Source of the DNA: Thermodesulfobacteriota bacterium | Lineage (GTDB): Bacteria > Desulfobacterota > Desulfobacteria > Desulfobacterales > JAUWMJ01 | Length of the DNA: 61,974 nucleotides | Direction: 5' to 3' | Assembly (NCBI GenBank): GCA_034189135.1 | Contig: JAXHVO010000090.1 | Coordinates: 1 to 61,974 of the forward strand | Part shown: positions 44,493 through 53,099 of the stretch, piece after piece | Numbering within the stretch: position 1 is the stretch's first letter | How the letters are laid out: every line of letters begins with the position of its first letter | Program-made: the position numbers and the translations under genes | Notes under the pieces: model-generated | The model's database searches: none | Told to the model about the DNA's origin: nothing | What the model saw: only the letters and a program-made list of their open reading frames with translations

Positions 44493-45255
44493 AAAATATC
44501 AGGCCCCAATAGTAAAAAAGGCATTTCAAATATTAAGGCTGATCTCCGGCACTGACAGGGGGCTTAAGATTAGTGAGTTGTCAAGAAATTTGTCCATAAG
44601 CAAAAGTACCGTGCACGGAATTACCGCTGCATTGGAAGAATTGGGGGCCATTACCCGCGATCCGCTGACAAAGAGATTCACCCTGGGTTTTACTCTCTTC
44701 GAGTTGGGTCGGTCGGCCTATTCCAGGATAGATATAAAGGATCTGGCCCGACCCTTTATGCAAGATCTGATGGAAAAAACGCAGGAATCCGTCTTTCTCG
44801 GCGTCCGAAATGGGGAGCATGTCACCATCATTGATATAGTCGAATCGATGCAAGACCTTAAGATTACCTCTCCCATAGGTACCACAATTCCGCTTATGGC
44901 TGGGGCCACGGGAAAAATTTTTCTATCGTTGCTGGGGAAAAACCAAATCATCCAAATCATAGAATCAAAAGGTCTTCACCAATATACGGAAAACACAATT
45001 ACAGATCCCGATTTATACCTCAACGAAATATTAAAGGTAAAAGAAAAAGGGTATGCCGTGGACAATGAAGAGTATATCTCTGGAGTCAGCGCGGTAGCCG
45101 CACCTGTTCAAGTAAAAGGACATTTGAAGTCGGCGGTCTGGGTGGTGGGGTTTAAGGCAAGTATTGATGAAGACAAATTGAACACCCTGGCAAAACAAAC
45201 AAAAAATACGACCGAATTGATCAGCCAAAAAATCGAGCAGCAAACATCTAAATAA
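44485..45255 (+). CDS. IclR-family transcriptional regulator
   Basis: A 256-residue regulator from the ATG at 44485, overlapping the EutA-like gene by eight bases. It has an N-terminal winged helix (KAFQILRLISGTDRGLKISE, then LSISKSTVHGITAALEEL, about residues 10-52) and a C-terminal IclR effector domain (GKIFLSLLG, EYISGVSAVAAPV). The frame is open further upstream, but that part lies within the preceding gene. It probably binds the two palindromes at 39432-39449 and 39584-39601. The effector would be a small organic acid or aromatic compound. Confidence 0.92.
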   Translation: MAEKYQAPIVKKAFQILRLISGTDRGLKISELSRNLSISKSTVHGITAALEELGAITRDPLTKRFTLGFTLFELGRSAYSRIDIKDLARPFMQDLMEKTQESVFLGVRNGEHVTIIDIVESMQDLKITSPIGTTIPLMAGATGKIFLSLLGKNQIIQIIESKGLHQYTENTITDPDLYLNEILKVKEKGYAVDNEEYISGVSAVAAPVQVKGHLKSAVWVVGFKASIDEDKLNTLAKQTKNTTELISQKIEQQTSK

Positions 45256-45761
45256 CTCACGCTTCGAATCCCCTATCTACCAGCAGTGACTTTGATTGCC
45301 ACCCTTTGGCGACATACTCCGCTGGATATTCATTTGCCGGCAAAAGCGAACATTTCATCTGCTTGCCACCCAATCCACCCGTGAATATTGACATATTTTA
45401 AAGTCTATGTTATTATTTAAAATATTTTGCCAGCTCCCTGTCGTTCATAGCCAATATTATCATTTACATGCAGGTGAATCCTAGGCAAACAGTAAGTTGC
45501 CGTTTCTGTTGAAAAATGTTTTTCCTGATTTGGCAATAGCCTGCTAAGATGACCCTAATTCCAAATAATTTATATCCTTGACACACCATTTATTTTTAAA
45601 TATAGAAAGTCGCTTAACGGCCATAAATTTATTAAAAAACATACGATAGCGATTCTGCCATAATAAAAATGGCTAATTTGTATCTTATTTTTTCAATTAC
45701 AAACAGTTTTTCATTTAATCCAAGCTGCTTTTCCAACTTTTTTTGAGGAGGAAGAAAAAAA
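45256..45761 (+). promoter_or_regulatory. Intergenic region with a good sigma-70 promoter
   Basis: About 500 AT-rich bases between the IclR gene and the membrane-protein/VWA pair. A strong promoter, TTGACA (45579-45584), 17-base spacer, TATAGA (45602-45607), faces right and lies 155 bases before the next gene. I see no other feature. Confidence 0.7.
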
Positions 45762-46745
45762 ATGTATAAAAAAAGTCAAGTGGGTCAAAACGCAAAAATA
45801 GATGCAAAAAATAATATTCCCGGTATTAATGATGAAAATCCTTCTCAATTTGAGCAGGAGTTGATGGCAATGGCCCGACACGAAGCGCGCCAAGTCACCA
45901 CCAAGTATGGTCCCCAGTTGGAAAAACTCAATGGGAAACACAAACCTTTGCTTAAAGATTACCAGCGGATCTCCAAGGACTATGATGCCCACTCCACCAA
46001 GATTGAACGGAGTGAGCCCAGCGTGGAGCTATCCAGGGGGAAATATTACGTTTTGATGTTTCTGTTCGTTCTGGGAGAAATTCCTATGAATTCTCTTGCT
46101 TTTGCTGTGTTCGGCGAAAGCCAGATATTCACCTGGATTATGGCGGTGGGCGTAGCAGTGGCCATTCCCTGGATTGCCCACGCCGTGGGTATTCTATTAA
46201 AACGGGGCTCTACGCCATGGTGGAAGAGCGGAATCGGTGTTGGGGCGCTGTTTTTTCTTACCATAGCTGGTCTGCTTGCCATCGGTTACGTGCGGGTTCA
46301 ATATTTAGGAGATCTTTCCGAAGCCGGGGCGGTGGGCAGTTTCGGTAGTAGTAAATTCATAGGTGCGGCATTTGTCGGACTGAACCTGGTGATTTTGGCT
46401 GCAGCCACATTATGCTCCTACTTTGCCCATGATAAAGACCCCATGTTGGAACATTTGCACCGTAGGACCAATCAAATCAATAAGTCCATGCGTACCATTG
46501 AAGCCAAACACAATGAAATTCTGACTGAGCAACAGCAAGAAATTAACCGGATTCATCAAGAAGCCCAGGAACTGATCTATCACTATCGAAAAATCAATCA
46601 GCGGGAACGTCCTGATCACACAAAACCAAAGTCTTTCGAAAAAGAACATGAGATAGACGTTGATTTTGAACAACAGGAAAACACCAAGGAACTGCTAAAC
46701 GCAACTACCGCATTGCGTCGTTCCGAGGTACCAAATAAAAAATAA
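45762..46745 (+). CDS. Polytopic membrane protein with coiled-coil ends, unknown
   Basis: A 327-residue protein. There are about 90 hydrophilic residues at the N terminus (QFEQELMAMARHEARQVTTK), then about four membrane segments between ~93 and 220 (VLMFLFVLGEIPMNSLAFAV and following). A charged coiled-coil C terminus (NQINKSMRTIEAKHNEILTEQ-like, about 230-290) follows. No family recognised. It is followed at 34 bases by a VWA-like protein, the same arrangement as at 22324-24494, though the two membrane proteins are not obviously homologous. The ATG follows GAGGAGG. Confidence 0.8.
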   Translation: MYKKSQVGQNAKIDAKNNIPGINDENPSQFEQELMAMARHEARQVTTKYGPQLEKLNGKHKPLLKDYQRISKDYDAHSTKIERSEPSVELSRGKYYVLMFLFVLGEIPMNSLAFAVFGESQIFTWIMAVGVAVAIPWIAHAVGILLKRGSTPWWKSGIGVGALFFLTIAGLLAIGYVRVQYLGDLSEAGAVGSFGSSKFIGAAFVGLNLVILAAATLCSYFAHDKDPMLEHLHRRTNQINKSMRTIEAKHNEILTEQQQEINRIHQEAQELIYHYRKINQRERPDHTKPKSFEKEHEIDVDFEQQENTKELLNATTALRRSEVPNKK

Positions 46746-46779
46746 AACAATTTCATGAGATTTAAGGAGGTATACCCCA

Positions 46780-47544
46780 ATGAGACAGTGGAGATATAAA
46801 CTCTTTGTAATCATTTTTATCACTTCTTTCCTTTATTTGGGTTCAATGAACCGAAATGCAGATGCGGCTTCGCTATTCGGCAAAGATAAAAAGCCCCCAC
46901 GGGTAATAGTTGTTTTGGTCGACATGTCGGGGAGCACCAACAAAGCGCGTCGCACAGTTTATCGAAATGCGTTTGACAAAATTTATAAAAACCTGCGCCA
47001 AGAGGATCGTATTGTGGTGGGAACCATTACGAGCCACTCGTATATTGACTTTAAACCGGCAGTGGATGCGGAATTCCCCAAGCAAACCATATGGGATAAC
47101 CGCCTTCAATACGAACAAAAATTGGCCAAAACCAAGAAAAACGTCCGGCAATCTGTCGAACGACTCCTGTCTCGCAAGAAAGGGACTCCGTATACGGAAA
47201 TATTAAACTCTTTGAATGTGGCCGATACACTCTTACATAAGGAAAAACGAAAAAAAATCCTGGTAATCCTCTCTGATATGCTCCAGGATTCAAAGCAGTA
47301 CAAATTCGAACGCTACAAGATCACCAACAAATACATTGCCAATGTGATTCGAAACCAAAAAAGACAAAACCTCATCCCCAACCTTGCTGATGTTAAGGTA
47401 TATGTGGCTGGAGCCAGCGCTTCCAATTCTAAAAAGTTTCGATCCATACAGAAATTTTGGGCACGTTACTTCACCGAAAGTAAGGCAGATTTTTCCACTC
47501 ATCGCTATGGTCATTCCCTTCTCGAATTTGAAAAGGAATCATAG
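46780..47544 (+). CDS. Exported VWA-domain protein
   Basis: A 254-residue protein with an N-terminal signal or anchor (about residues 5-22) and a VWA domain. The MIDAS loop is VVLVDMSGSTNKA (near residues 43-55), the threonine segment KGTPYTEILNSL lies near 132, and the Asp-bearing strand is ILVILSDMLQDS near 155. This MIDAS is canonical (DxSxS), unlike the DASGT of the paralogue at 23820-24494. The domain probably binds a protein partner outside the cytoplasmic membrane. It is in an operon with the preceding membrane protein and ends before a terminator. Confidence 0.82.
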   Translation: MRQWRYKLFVIIFITSFLYLGSMNRNADAASLFGKDKKPPRVIVVLVDMSGSTNKARRTVYRNAFDKIYKNLRQEDRIVVGTITSHSYIDFKPAVDAEFPKQTIWDNRLQYEQKLAKTKKNVRQSVERLLSRKKGTPYTEILNSLNVADTLLHKEKRKKILVILSDMLQDSKQYKFERYKITNKYIANVIRNQKRQNLIPNLADVKVYVAGASASNSKKFRSIQKFWARYFTESKADFSTHRYGHSLLEFEKES

Positions 47545-47613
47545 GCTTTCTTAGGGTTATTGGGGCATGAGATGAAACGCCAATAACAAGAATCGAATTT
47601 AAAAAGGCAAAAA

Positions 47614-47652
47614 TAAAGGCTGTTGAAAAGTGACTTTTTCAATGGCCTTTTC
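47614..47652 (+). terminator. Terminator after the second VWA module
   Basis: An inverted repeat with AAAGGC/GCCTTT and TTGAAAA/TTTTTCAA arms, followed by TTCTGTTTT, about 70 bases past the VWA stop codon. Confidence 0.7.
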
Positions 47653-47767
47653 TGTTTTGGTGGGGCATAAGGGAGGTTCTTGATACATTGATTGCTTAAT
47701 TTGCAGGAGTTCTGATAAACGCAATAAAGTCTTAAAGCACTGGATGGGTGTAATCCATCGAATTTAA

Positions 47768-47815
47768 TGGTGCGCCCGGCAAGATTCGAACTTGCGGCCT
47801 ACGGATTCGTAGTCC
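47768..47815 (-). mobile_element. tRNA-Arg(ACG) 3' fragment, probable attachment site
   Basis: Read on the minus strand this is the 3' part of a tRNA: anticodon loop CTACGAA (anticodon ACG), 3' anticodon strand TCCGT, variable AGGCC, T arm GCAAG-TTCGAAT-CTTGC, acceptor CGGGCGC, then ACCA. The 5' half is absent and the sequence upstream is AT-rich. Such 3' fragments are the usual att core left when an integrative element uses a tRNA gene. No integrase gene was found in the window. Confidence 0.75.
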
Positions 47816-48186
47816 TAAATAGAAAAAATCGAAATTTTCAATATTTTTAACATGTTGATTATAAACATTTTTTAACTTAACTTTTGGTTTCGTTTGGAAC
47901 CATTTGGAAAAATTTGACCTTGACGGGCACAATTTGGGCACAATTTTTTAAACATCAGCTAACACTACCCTTCAAATTATCTCCATAATATATATTTTGC
48001 GTGGATACCCTCCGAGTAAATTCTAAAATCTTCACCAATTTTAAATGGCAACTTTCATCAGGCAGTATCGTAGAATTTGCACTTATCGAAAACGTTATTA
48101 CCTTTGATAACAGCCCCGATTTCAGCCTTCACCTTGCGTTGTCTTATCCGTTTTAAAAAATCATATTTAATCAGAGGGCAACCTGT

Positions 48187-48369
48187 TCATTCACCTAAGA
48201 ATTTACTTATTTGATTGCAGGCTTCTTTATAACCCTCGGCAATAGCTTCTTGGGCACGATTGTATTCAAGGAACTTGAGATGACCCAGATTAGGTTGAAT
48301 CAGGATGTCCGGAGGATCGGTTTTCAGCCTTATGGCTGTGTTTTGCAACCATCTGGTGTCAAAAGCCTT
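48187..48369 (-). pseudogene. 3' fragment of a patatin-like phospholipase gene (copy 1)
   Basis: On the minus strand the open stretch ends at 48187 and encodes DILIQPNLGHLKFLEYNRA followed by EAIAEGYKEA, the pattern of the C-terminal end of patatin-like phospholipases. There is no start codon and an in-frame stop cuts it upstream (48370-48372). A second copy is at 57739-57860. The rest of the gene is missing. Confidence 0.65.
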
Positions 48370-48487
48370 TCAGCGCTTTCTACCATCCGCTTGCTGGTAA
48401 TAACCGAAAAATATTTCTATTGATATCCTTGCCGTTAAAGTTTTATCTTCGACATCTTGAATCTTAAATACACCTGCCTGTCCAAAA

Positions 48488-49204
48488 TCATTTATGATCA
48501 GAATTCATTATTGAATTGTGATATTTTATAATTTTCTCAGATTTTAAATACTTATTCATCAGACTTGAAAGATGGGCTTTTAAAATCCTAACCGATAACG
48601 CGCTGTTTCTGGTTTGAATCGCTTTAAATAATTCCTGATGCTCCTCGTCAGATTCTATTATAATGTCTGGCAGGTTTTTCTTAGCAACATATAGATATCT
48701 CACCATCTTCTCACAAAGATTAAAATAGACATCATCTATCAATTTGTTACCAAGTTTATTTACAATCATTTTATGAAAACATAAATGATTTTCAAGTGCT
48801 GAAGCTTCGTCTGACTTTTTAATTTGCTCAACAGACATCTTTGTGACTGCTTCAAGGTCGTTAATGTCTGTTTCTGAATATGAATCAATTTTCTCTCTTA
48901 AACAAAACAATTCTATCGCGATTCTCATTTGAAAAATATCTTCGAATTCTGTAGCTGATAGCGTAGAAACAAAATATCCTCTATATGGACTGGCATAGAC
49001 GAAACCTTCGGATTCCAAACGCTGAAGCGCATCACGCACAGGGGATTTACTAACTCCCAATTCATGTGCAAGAGATTTCTCACTAAGTTGCTCTCCTGGC
49101 CTCAGGTTCAATCCGGTAATTTCCTTCTTGATAGCTTCATAAACTCTATCTTTAAGAAGCTGAAAATCTTCTATTTTCTTTATTTGGTATTTTGGCATCT
49201 TCAA
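48488..49204 (-). CDS. GntR-family regulator (FCD type)
   Basis: A 238-residue regulator with an N-terminal winged helix (LNLRPGEQLSEKSLAHELGV, then SKSPVRDALQRLESEGFVY, about residues 35-72) and a C-terminal all-helical FCD effector domain (about 90-225, IAIELFCLREK). FCD members usually bind organic acids and repress neighbouring catabolic genes. It is divergent from the dehydratase-family operon, and matching inverted half-sites lie in the gap between them (49331-49367 and 49586-49612). Either the first ATG or one two codons later could be the start. Confidence 0.9.
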   Translation of the reverse strand: MKMPKYQIKKIEDFQLLKDRVYEAIKKEITGLNLRPGEQLSEKSLAHELGVSKSPVRDALQRLESEGFVYASPYRGYFVSTLSATEFEDIFQMRIAIELFCLREKIDSYSETDINDLEAVTKMSVEQIKKSDEASALENHLCFHKMIVNKLGNKLIDDVYFNLCEKMVRYLYVAKKNLPDIIIESDEEHQELFKAIQTRNSALSVRILKAHLSSLMNKYLKSEKIIKYHNSIMNSDHK

Positions 49205-49328
49205 GTCTCTTAAATATTTTAATTGTCTGGTTAATATAATAAATATCGGTAACTTCTCAATAAATTCGGAATCCAGTGGATAGCCTGGATAGCCGCAAAA
49301 TATGATTTGCCAGGACTTATTGAGTTAC

Positions 49329-49369
49329 AAATATCGCATATAATGTTTTAAATATTATATGCGATATTT
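49329..49369. promoter_or_regulatory. Long palindrome with ATATCGCATAT half-sites
   Basis: Sixteen-base perfect arms separated by nine bases, containing ATATCGCATAT (49331-49341) and its complement ATATGCGATAT (49357-49367). The half-site nearly equals that at 49586-49612 (ATATCGGATAT). Likely a GntR operator or, read as RNA, a hairpin. Confidence 0.6.
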
Positions 49370-49563
49370 TTCTATTGTCAATAGACTGTCAGTATAATCT
49401 ATTTATTAGTATAGTTATACACACATCAGTTTTTCCATAAATCTCCCCGGCAATTACATAGCGCTTACAAGTAATACTATGTTCCAAATAACGTGCGACC
49501 CGTGCAGTGGCCTCCCATAATTAGCTCCCTCTCTGAACATAGAAATTTTTTAATAATTATTTC

Positions 49564-49612
49564 TTGACAACCTTAATTTATTATTATATTCGATATCTAA
49601 TATATCGGATAT
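49564..49612 (+). promoter_or_regulatory. Catabolic operon promoter with overlapping operator
   Basis: TTGACA (49564-49569) with a likely -10 around 49585-49592 (TATATT/TATTCG). An inverted repeat ATATTCGATAT (49586-49596) / ATATCGGATAT (49602-49612), centre CTAAT, covers the -10 and start region. This is the expected place for repression by the divergent GntR protein. Confidence 0.6.
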
Positions 49613-49785
49613 AAAAGGACTATTAAATAATATATAGAAATTATTTACTTCAGTGAAGACTTTATTGGATGAAATATTATTGTGACTCATTATATAAATA
49701 TGCTTGGCAGCTTGCCTTAGCAAATCTCCAAATGCTTTGCTAAAGCACTAATTAAACAACAAATAGATGACAATAAGGAGGAAAA

Positions 49786-51249
49786 ATGACATTAATGACA
49801 GGACAACAGTATAAGGATAGCATTAAGGACATGAATATTAATCTTTATTGTTTCGGAGAAAAAGTTGAGAATCAGCTTGAACATCCCCTTTTTAAACCCG
49901 CTATTGATGCAGTAGCCTTAAGCTATGATCTGGCAAATGATCCCGATTATCAAGATAAAATAACAACAACTTCACATATTACCGGTGAACGAATCAACTT
50001 TTTTACCCACCTCTACCAGAATGCAGAGGACTTTGTAAAACGGTTGGATCTTATGCGCGATCTTCTTCATTACCATGGTATGTGTACAGGAGCGCGATGT
50101 GTTTCAGGGAATATCGCTAATGGCCTTGAATCGGTTACTTACGAAATAGACAAAAAGAATGGTTCAAATTATTATGAAAGATTTCGTAAATATTGGGAAA
50201 AGGTACAACGTGAGGACCTTGCGGTCGGGGGATATATTACCGACCCAAAAGGTGATCGAAGCAAAAGACCTTCCGAACAAAATAATAAAGAAGCATATAT
50301 GAGAGTAGTTAAACAGAATAAAGATGGAATCATCGTACGTGGTGCAAAATTTATGATTTCCGGAGCATCTATTGCACATGAGGCATTGATAATGCCTACC
50401 AGAGGAATGAGGGAAGATGAAACATCTTATGCTGTGGCTTTTGCCGTTCCAACGGATACAAAGGGGTTGACTTTAGTAGAGCAATTCCCTTCTCCGGATT
50501 TTCGACGCATTGCTCCGGGTGCGAAGGGAATGGATTATGGTAATGTAAATTATGGAGTATATAATGCAGCAAATATTTTTTTTGATGATGTGTTTGTGCC
50601 ATGGGACAGAGTATTTATGTGTGGCGAATACGAGTTTACGAATACTTTGGTCAGCAGAGTTGCGCCAACTTTTAGATGTGTAACAGGTTCCTGTAAATGT
50701 GGACATCGTGATCTTCTTTTAGGAGGCTCGGCGATAATGGCGGATTTCAATGGCGTAGGCAAAGCTGGTCATATTAAAGAAAAGCTTTCCGAAATGAGCT
50801 ATGAGAGCGAGTTATCTTATGGATGTCTGATTGGTGCGGCTTATAAAGGATTCAAAACAGAGTCGGGCAACTATTTCCCGAGTGCTCTATATGCCAATGT
50901 TGGTAAATACCAGGCAAGCAAATCTCTGTGGTATTGTGCTCGGATGGGGGTTGATATGACCGGAGGGCTGGTAATGAGTATGAATACAGTTAAGGATTTA
51001 GAAAATCCCGAAACAGGGCCGTTTATAAATAAATATTTAGAAGCTAATCCTGAAGTGTCTGCAGAAAACAGAATGAAAATGATAAGAATGATGGAATATT
51101 TGACAGGTATTGGAAACATTCTGGTAGCTGAATCATCTCAAGGAGGAGCTCCAACAGCAAGTCAGCAATTAGTAATAAATGTTGAGCTTAGAAAAAAGAT
51201 AGAAGAGTATAAAAAGTGTGTTCTCGACTTGGCTGAAGTAAAAAAATAG
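49786..51249 (+). CDS. 4-hydroxybutyryl-CoA dehydratase / HpaB-superfamily flavoprotein with altered cluster ligands
   Basis: A 487-residue protein with the acyl-CoA-dehydrogenase-like fold of AbfD (4-hydroxybutyryl-CoA dehydratase/vinylacetyl-CoA isomerase): GEKVENQLEHPLFKPAI, DPKGDRSKRPSEQ, VRGAKFMISGASIAHEALIM, FDDVFVPWDRVF and LLLGGSAIMADFNGVGKA all resemble it. In the Clostridium enzyme the [4Fe-4S] ligands are Cys99, Cys103, His292 and Cys299. Here the first pair reads CTGARC (Cys100, Cys105; four residues between, not three). The His position is Phe296, seven before Cys303, and extra Cys298 and Cys305 flank it. So the cluster is either rearranged or absent and the substrate may differ. 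The ATG follows AAGGAGG. Confidence 0.85.
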   Translation: MTLMTGQQYKDSIKDMNINLYCFGEKVENQLEHPLFKPAIDAVALSYDLANDPDYQDKITTTSHITGERINFFTHLYQNAEDFVKRLDLMRDLLHYHGMCTGARCVSGNIANGLESVTYEIDKKNGSNYYERFRKYWEKVQREDLAVGGYITDPKGDRSKRPSEQNNKEAYMRVVKQNKDGIIVRGAKFMISGASIAHEALIMPTRGMREDETSYAVAFAVPTDTKGLTLVEQFPSPDFRRIAPGAKGMDYGNVNYGVYNAANIFFDDVFVPWDRVFMCGEYEFTNTLVSRVAPTFRCVTGSCKCGHRDLLLGGSAIMADFNGVGKAGHIKEKLSEMSYESELSYGCLIGAAYKGFKTESGNYFPSALYANVGKYQASKSLWYCARMGVDMTGGLVMSMNTVKDLENPETGPFINKYLEANPEVSAENRMKMIRMMEYLTGIGNILVAESSQGGAPTASQQLVINVELRKKIEEYKKCVLDLAEVKK

Positions 51250-51344
51250 ATTAAAGACAATTTGATATGAGCGTCTTATTTATAAACAAATATAGCGATC
51301 ATTCGAATGATAGTACGTTAGAATAAAAAACAGGGGAAAAAGGG

Positions 51345-51746
51345 ATGCTGAAGAAAATTGATCATATAGCAATAGCAGTAAAGGATATTGAATCGGCAGA
51401 ACGCTTTTTTACAGCAAATTATAATTTAGTCGCATCATCAAAGGATACAATTGGTGACACAAAGGTATGCTTCTTCAAGATCGGTGACACATGCCTTGAG
51501 TTAGTTCAGTCAGTAACACAGGATGGCATAATATCGAAACATATCGAAAAGGAAGGGGAAGGAATTCATCACATTGCTTTTGTAGTTGAAGATATCAAAG
51601 CTTCTATAGAAAAAGTAAAATCAAAGAAAATAAAATTAATTGACAATAAACCAAGACCCGGTGCTAATGGCACTCAGATTGCATTTCTTGATCCTATGGA
51701 CAATTACGGAATATCAATTGAATTTGTTGAACTGTCAGAAAAATAA
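51345..51746 (+). CDS. VOC-superfamily protein, methylmalonyl-CoA epimerase-like
   Basis: A 133-residue glyoxalase/bleomycin-resistance-fold protein whose sequence follows methylmalonyl-CoA epimerase: KIDHIAIAVKDIESAERFF (metal His at residue 7), GDTCLELVQSV (about 47-57), GIHHIAFVVEDI (His near 78) and ISIEFVEL (Glu near 127). Epimerases of this group invert 2-methyl-branched or other acyl-CoA stereocentres. In this operon it could epimerise a CoA thioester made by the adjacent transferase. No mutase gene is nearby. The ATG follows AGGGG. Confidence 0.85.
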   Translation: MLKKIDHIAIAVKDIESAERFFTANYNLVASSKDTIGDTKVCFFKIGDTCLELVQSVTQDGIISKHIEKEGEGIHHIAFVVEDIKASIEKVKSKKIKLIDNKPRPGANGTQIAFLDPMDNYGISIEFVELSEK

Positions 51747-51832
51747 GTATGAATAATTATCAAAAAGATTAGACTTAGCTTTTTAAGTTTTCCATTTAAG
51801 TGTCAGCAAAAAACATACAGGAAAGGATAAAT

Positions 51833-53041
51833 ATGAGTAAATCGCTCAAAGGATTAAGAGTTGTTGATTTAAGCCATGTATTGGCAGCACCGACATGTAC
51901 AATGTTCTTAGCGGATCTAGGCGCTGAGGTTATCCATATTGAGCCTCCGGATGGAGATGATTCCAGGGCATTTGGGCCTTTCGTTAATGAGCCTGATAAG
52001 AATCAATGTGGATACTTCATAAGCTTAAACCGCAACAAAAAAAGTATGGTTTTAGATTTGAAGCATAATAAAGGGAAAAAAATACTTCGGGAACTTATAA
52101 AAGTATCTGATGTTATCGTCGAGAACTACAGACCTGATACAATGAAAAAATTGGGATTCGACTGGCAGGAGATTACTAAAATAAATCCTCGCATTATTTA
52201 TGCATCAATCTCCGGCTTTGGACGCGATACTCTTCCGGAATATACTAACCGGCCGGCCTACGATATGGTTGCTCAGGGATATAGCGGAATCATGAGTATT
52301 ACCGGACCGGAAGACGGCCCTTTATGCAGAGTAGGAACGTCTATAGGGGATATTGTTGCGGGTCATCAAGCTGTTATTGGAATATTATCTGCTTTGTTAT
52401 GGAGAGAGAAAACAGGCAAAGGACAGTACTATGATGGTTCAATGGTTGACGGCTTATTTGCAATACTTGAGAATGCTGTTGCCAGATACGGAATAGAAGG
52501 GGTTATTCCGGAACCGTTAGGTAGCGCTCATCCTTCCATTACTCCATTTCAAGGATTTAAAACGCACGATGGCTGGATAATAATGCCGGTCGGAAACGAT
52601 AAACTGTGGAAGAAATTCTGTGAGGCTATCGACCGTGCGGATCTTATTTCCCATCAATATTTTAAAACTAACCCTGATAGGACCAAAAACAGAAAAAAAC
52701 TTATTCCCATCTTAGAAATTGAGATAGAAAAAAAGACGACAAAGGAGTGGTCTGATATTCTTGATAGGAAAAGCCTGCCATATTCGCAAATCAACAATAT
52801 AAAAGAAGTCTATGAATCTAAGCATATCCAATACAGGAAAATGCTTGTAGAAATAGAACAGCCAGGTGCAGGCAAGATGAAAATAGTTGGCTCCCCAATC
52901 AAATTATCCGAAACACCAGGTGAAGTCTATGCCCCCGCGCCACTATTGGGCCAGCATTCCGAAGAAATAATGAGCGAAATACTGGGTTATTCTACCGAAG
53001 AAATTACCATAATGAAAAATAAGGGGGTGATTAATAAATAA
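51833..53041 (+). CDS. Class III (CaiB/BaiF) CoA transferase
   Basis: Moves CoA between acyl-CoA and a free acid by an aspartyl anhydride mechanism. From the ATG at 51833 (after AGGAAAGGA) it has 402 residues; the frame extends 33 bases further without a better site. The motifs are RVVDLSHVLAAPTCTMFLAD, NRNKKSMVLDLK, ENYRPDTMKKLG, FGRD and the catalytic-Asp region VGTSIGDIVAGHQAVIG (about residues 160-176). It would activate the acid imported by the TRAP system using a donor acyl-CoA. Confidence 0.92.
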   Translation: MSKSLKGLRVVDLSHVLAAPTCTMFLADLGAEVIHIEPPDGDDSRAFGPFVNEPDKNQCGYFISLNRNKKSMVLDLKHNKGKKILRELIKVSDVIVENYRPDTMKKLGFDWQEITKINPRIIYASISGFGRDTLPEYTNRPAYDMVAQGYSGIMSITGPEDGPLCRVGTSIGDIVAGHQAVIGILSALLWREKTGKGQYYDGSMVDGLFAILENAVARYGIEGVIPEPLGSAHPSITPFQGFKTHDGWIIMPVGNDKLWKKFCEAIDRADLISHQYFKTNPDRTKNRKKLIPILEIEIEKKTTKEWSDILDRKSLPYSQINNIKEVYESKHIQYRKMLVEIEQPGAGKMKIVGSPIKLSETPGEVYAPAPLLGQHSEEIMSEILGYSTEEITIMKNKGVINK

Positions 53042-53099
53042 GGTTCGAGAAGCATTGTTGAGTTTCATACTAATAATTATTTATTAAAAGGAGGTAACA

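Noticed and set aside
47732-47941. A 69-residue minus-strand open frame over the tRNA fragment
   Set aside because: It reads through the tRNA-Arg 3' remnant (LRIRRPQVRILPGAP is the translation of tRNA sequence), so it is not a real protein.
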